A DNA stretch of 64,000 bases from Candidatus Rokuibacteriota bacterium (GTDB lineage: Bacteria; Methylomirabilota; Methylomirabilia; Rokubacteriales; CSP1-6): positions 24,987 to 88,986 of the forward strand of contig QHSU01000081.1 of the NCBI GenBank assembly GCA_003220535.1, given 5' to 3'. Positions 61,615 to 64,000 of the stretch are shown piece after piece (the stretch's first letter is position 1; every line of letters starts with the position of its first letter). A program made the position numbers and the translations under genes. The notes beneath the pieces were generated by a model that had not been told where the DNA came from, did no database searches, and worked only from the letters and a program-made list of their open reading frames with translations.

Positions 61615-62344
61615 GGTGCGCGACCTCGCGAAGATCTTCGACGGCTTCCTGGCCGTCGCGGGCGTGAGCTTCGACGTGCCGAGCGGCAGCATCGGCGCCA
61701 TCATCGGGCCGAATGGCGCGGGCAAGACAACGCTCTTCAACCTGATCACGGGCCATCTCCGTCCCGACCGCGGCCGGGTCGTGCTCAACGGGCGCGACGT
61801 CACCGGCCTCGCGCCCCACGACCTCTGCCGTCTCGGGCTCGGGCGCTCGTTCCAGCGGACCAACATCTTCCCGCGCCTGACGGTCTTCGAGAACGTCCAG
61901 ACCGCGTTCCTCTCCCACGGCGGGCGCGGATGGAACCTCCTGACCCGAGTCGAGCGGCTCTACCGCGATGAGACACTGGGGCTCCTGCAGTCGATCGGGC
62001 TCGCCGACCGCGCGCACGAGGTCGCGGGCTTCCTGTCGCACGGCGGCCAGAAGCAGCTCGAGCTGGGCCTCGCCCTGGCCCTCGAGCCGAAGATCCTGCT
62101 CCTCGACGAGCCGACCGCCGGAATGTCAGCGGCGGAGACGCGCGATTCGATCCGGCTCATCGAGCGCCTCGCGCGCGAGCGCGGGCTCACGCTCCTGTTC
62201 ACCGAGCACGACATGGAGGTCGTCTTCTCGATCGCTGAGCGCATCACCGTCCTCCACCAGGGTCGTGTGATCGCCGCCGGCGCGCCGGACGAGGTGCGGC
62301 GGGATCCCGGCGTGCGCCGCGTGTATCTCGGGGAGCGCCACTGA
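61607..62344 (+). CDS. livG: Liv-type ABC ATPase LivG (second system)
   Basis: The 245-aa ATPase has Walker A GPNGAGKTT (34-42), GRSFQRTNIFPRLTVFENV, the signature FLSHGGQKQLELGLALA and LLLDEPTAGMS. The GTG at 61607 follows GGAGG and is the family-like start; an upstream ATG frame adds unrelated residues. Its stop overlaps livF (TGATG). Confidence 0.94.
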   Translation: MLEVRDLAKIFDGFLAVAGVSFDVPSGSIGAIIGPNGAGKTTLFNLITGHLRPDRGRVVLNGRDVTGLAPHDLCRLGLGRSFQRTNIFPRLTVFENVQTAFLSHGGRGWNLLTRVERLYRDETLGLLQSIGLADRAHEVAGFLSHGGQKQLELGLALALEPKILLLDEPTAGMSAAETRDSIRLIERLARERGLTLLFTEHDMEVVFSIAERITVLHQGRVIAAGAPDEVRRDPGVRRVYLGERH

Positions 62345-63060
62345 TGGCGTCGGGCGCCGAGCCCGTCCTCGCGGTCGAGGCGATCCACACGGCGTACGGT
62401 CTCTCGCGCGTGCTGTTCGGCGTGTCGTTCCGCGTCGCGGCGGGCGAGTGCGTCTGCCTGCTCGGCCGGAACGGCGTCGGCAAGACCACGACCATGCGGT
62501 CGATCATGGGGCTCACGCCACCGGCGAGCGGCCGCATCGTGTGGAAAGGACGCGACATCACGGGCGCGGCCCCCTTTCGCGTGGCCGCGCTTGGCATCGG
62601 GTTCGTGCCGGAGGATCGTCGAATCTTCGGCGACCTCACGGTCTGGGAGAACCTGGACGTCGCCGCGCGACGGACGCGGCCGGGCGGCTTCACCGCCGAG
62701 CGCGTGTTCGAGCTGTTCCCGGCGCTCCGCGGGCTACGCGACCGGCAGGGCGGCTTTCTCTCCGGCGGCGAGCAGCAAATGCTCACCGTCGCGCGTACCC
62801 TCATGGGGAACCCGGAGCTCCTGCTCCTCGACGAGCCTTCCGAGGGCCTCGCCCCGCTCGTCGTCCACCATCTACGGGAGCAGATCGGCCGGCTCAAGGC
62901 CGACGGCCTCACCATCCTCCTCGCCGAGCAGAACGTGGACTTCTCCCTGAATCTCGCGGACCGCGTGTACGTGCTCGAGAAGGGACGCGTCTGCTACGAG
63001 GGTACCTCGCGCGAGTTTCGCGAGGACGAATCGATCCGCCAGCAGTACCTGGCGCTCTGA
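62344..63060 (+). CDS. livF: Liv-type ABC ATPase LivF (second system)
   Basis: The 238-aa ATPase has Walker A GRNGVGKTT (41-49), VPEDRRIFGDLTVWENL, the signature LSGGEQQMLTVAR and LLLDEPSEGLAP. It is the last gene of the second K-H-M-G-F operon. A 76-bp gap follows. Confidence 0.95.
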   Translation: MASGAEPVLAVEAIHTAYGLSRVLFGVSFRVAAGECVCLLGRNGVGKTTTMRSIMGLTPPASGRIVWKGRDITGAAPFRVAALGIGFVPEDRRIFGDLTVWENLDVAARRTRPGGFTAERVFELFPALRGLRDRQGGFLSGGEQQMLTVARTLMGNPELLLLDEPSEGLAPLVVHHLREQIGRLKADGLTILLAEQNVDFSLNLADRVYVLEKGRVCYEGTSREFREDESIRQQYLAL

Positions 63061-63136
63061 GCGGGCACTCGCTAGCCCCTCCTTGACGGGGCCGAGCCCG
63101 CGCGGTAAGTATCGCGATCAGGCGAGGAGGCACGTC

Positions 63137-64000
63137 ATGCACTTCGGGATCTTCGTGGAAGAGATGCGCGACGGGGCGAACCAGGTCTCGGCGTTCCGGG
63201 ACGCATTCGAGCTGGCCCAGTATGCCGAGGCCTGGGGCCTCGACTGCGTCTGGCTCGGTGAGATCCACTTCATGCCCTCGCGCTCAGTGATCTCGGCGTC
63301 GCTCCAGGTCGCCAGCGCGATCGCCAGCCGGACCCGGCGCCTGCACGTCGGAACGGCCGTGACCGTGCTGCCCCTGAACCACCCGCTGCGCATCGCCGAG
63401 GAGATCGCGACGCTCGATCACATCAGCGAGGGCCGCCTGGAGTTCGGCATCGGCCGCAGCGGCGTCGCTCGCTCGTACGACATCTACGGGATTCCATACG
63501 GCGAGAGCCAGGCGCGGTTCCGGGAGGCGCTCGAGATCATTCGGGAGGCCTGGAAGGGCGAGCCGTTCAGCTACGAGGGCGAGTTCTACCGCTTCAAGAA
63601 CGCGACCGTCTCGCCGCGTCCGTTTCAGGTTCCGCATCCTCCCATCCGGATGGCTGCCAACACCCCGGAGACGTTCCCGGCGGTCGGCCAGATGGGATTG
63701 GCCGTCTTCGTCGGACTCCGTGCCGCCGAGATCCCCGATCTGCAGGCGCATCTGGCGATCTACCGGCAAGCCTGGCGCGAAGCGAGACACCCCGGCGAGC
63801 CCAGCGTCTATCTCCGCATCCCGGTCTACGTGTCGACGACCGAGCAGGGCGCGGTCGAGGAGCCGCGCGAGAGCCTCATGCACTTCTTCGGTCGCCAGGC
63901 CGAGCTCGCCCGCGCGGTGATCGGTCGCGCCGGCGCCGGACCGGCCGACCGCCGTCAGGCGCTAGCCGAGCGCATGGCGAACCTCTCGTACGACGACGTC
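63137..64000 (+). CDS. LLM-class flavin/F420-dependent oxidoreductase (3' end beyond window)
   Basis: 288 codons are visible. The luciferase-like fold shows MHFGIFVEEMRDG, CVWLGEIHFMPSRSVISASLQ, HVGTAVTVLPLNHPLRIAEEIATLDHISEGRLEFGIGRSG and YEGEFYRFKN. The LDHISEGR-FGIGRSG stretch is the family signature. It differs from the 2.4-kb oxidoreductase, resembling more closely FMN-dependent LuxA-like monooxygenases, so F420 use is not assured. The start follows GGCGAGGAGG. Confidence 0.9.
   Translation, partial: MHFGIFVEEMRDGANQVSAFRDAFELAQYAEAWGLDCVWLGEIHFMPSRSVISASLQVASAIASRTRRLHVGTAVTVLPLNHPLRIAEEIATLDHISEGRLEFGIGRSGVARSYDIYGIPYGESQARFREALEIIREAWKGEPFSYEGEFYRFKNATVSPRPFQVPHPPIRMAANTPETFPAVGQMGLAVFVGLRAAEIPDLQAHLAIYRQAWREARHPGEPSVYLRIPVYVSTTEQGAVEEPRESLMHFFGRQAELARAVIGRAGAGPADRRQALAERMANLSYDDV

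Overview
The window is uniformly GC-rich, densely coding bacterial DNA with short intergenic gaps, many GTG/TTG starts and heavy use of overlapping start/stop codons. The gene content is a complete F420 pathway with split cofG/cofH and stand-alone cofC and cofE, F420/flavin luciferase-like oxidoreductases, two LivKHMGF systems, an Opp/Dpp system, molybdenum hydroxylases and ring-cleavage enzymes. This combination resembles soil Candidatus Rokubacteria/Methylomirabilota. That placement is inference from gene content, not from a marker phylogeny. I recognised no rRNA, tRNA, CRISPR array or insertion sequence.

Layout. 1-2.3 kb: PaaI-like thioesterase (cut by the window edge) and mnmG. 2.4-9.8 kb: F420 island of LLM oxidoreductase, cofG, cofH, an HU-like protein, an unassigned protein, cofD, cofC, a 66-bp tandem repeat, cofE and npdG. 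10-13.1 kb: cupin, CopD-like membrane protein, HAD phosphatase, and an IscS-like protein that has lost its PLP lysine, paired with a TusA. 13.2-15.2 kb: a c-di-GMP pair (GGDEF and receiver-HD-GYP). 15.2-17.3 kb: a large proline-rich membrane-anchored protein. 17.4-18.9 kb: thiolase and its OB-fold/Zn-ribbon partner. 18.9-28.7 kb: a roughly 10 kb minus-strand catabolic operon (SDR, Ldh-type dehydrogenase, two molybdopterin large subunits around one FAD and one 2Fe-2S subunit, a frameshifted SDR, amidohydrolase). 28.9-29.9 kb: LigB/LigA extradiol dioxygenase. 30-31.3 kb: DUF222-HNH protein. 31.5-38 kb: MacB-like exporter (two permeases, ATPase, adaptor), then an orphan LuxR regulator and two cytosolic-looking trypsin-like proteases. 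38.1-41 kb: enamidase-like amidohydrolase and HpaB-like hydroxylase, separated by a 44-bp-arm inverted repeat. 41.1-47.9 kb: three uncharacterised envelope genes coupled to a Liv transporter and a TlpA-like thioredoxin. 48-51.2 kb: Tat-exported nicotinamidase, acyltransferase-like membrane protein, VIT1-like transporter, a rhodanese remnant and a small duplicated secreted protein. 51.5-57.4 kb: universal stress protein and the Dpp operon. 57.6-63.1 kb: SMP-30 lactonase and a second Liv operon. 63.1 kb to the end: a second LLM oxidoreductase (cut).

How it fits together. The F420 island supplies and reduces the deazaflavin cofactor for LLM-type oxidoreductases. The rest is largely uptake (Liv, Dpp) and oxidation of organic acids, aromatics or N-heterocycles. 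The least explained parts are the lysine-less IscS/TusA pair, the HxHAEG membrane-protein pair with its periplasmic partner, the twin proteases with an aspartate-less LuxR regulator, and the large foldback repeat. None of these can be called a new system from sequence alone.
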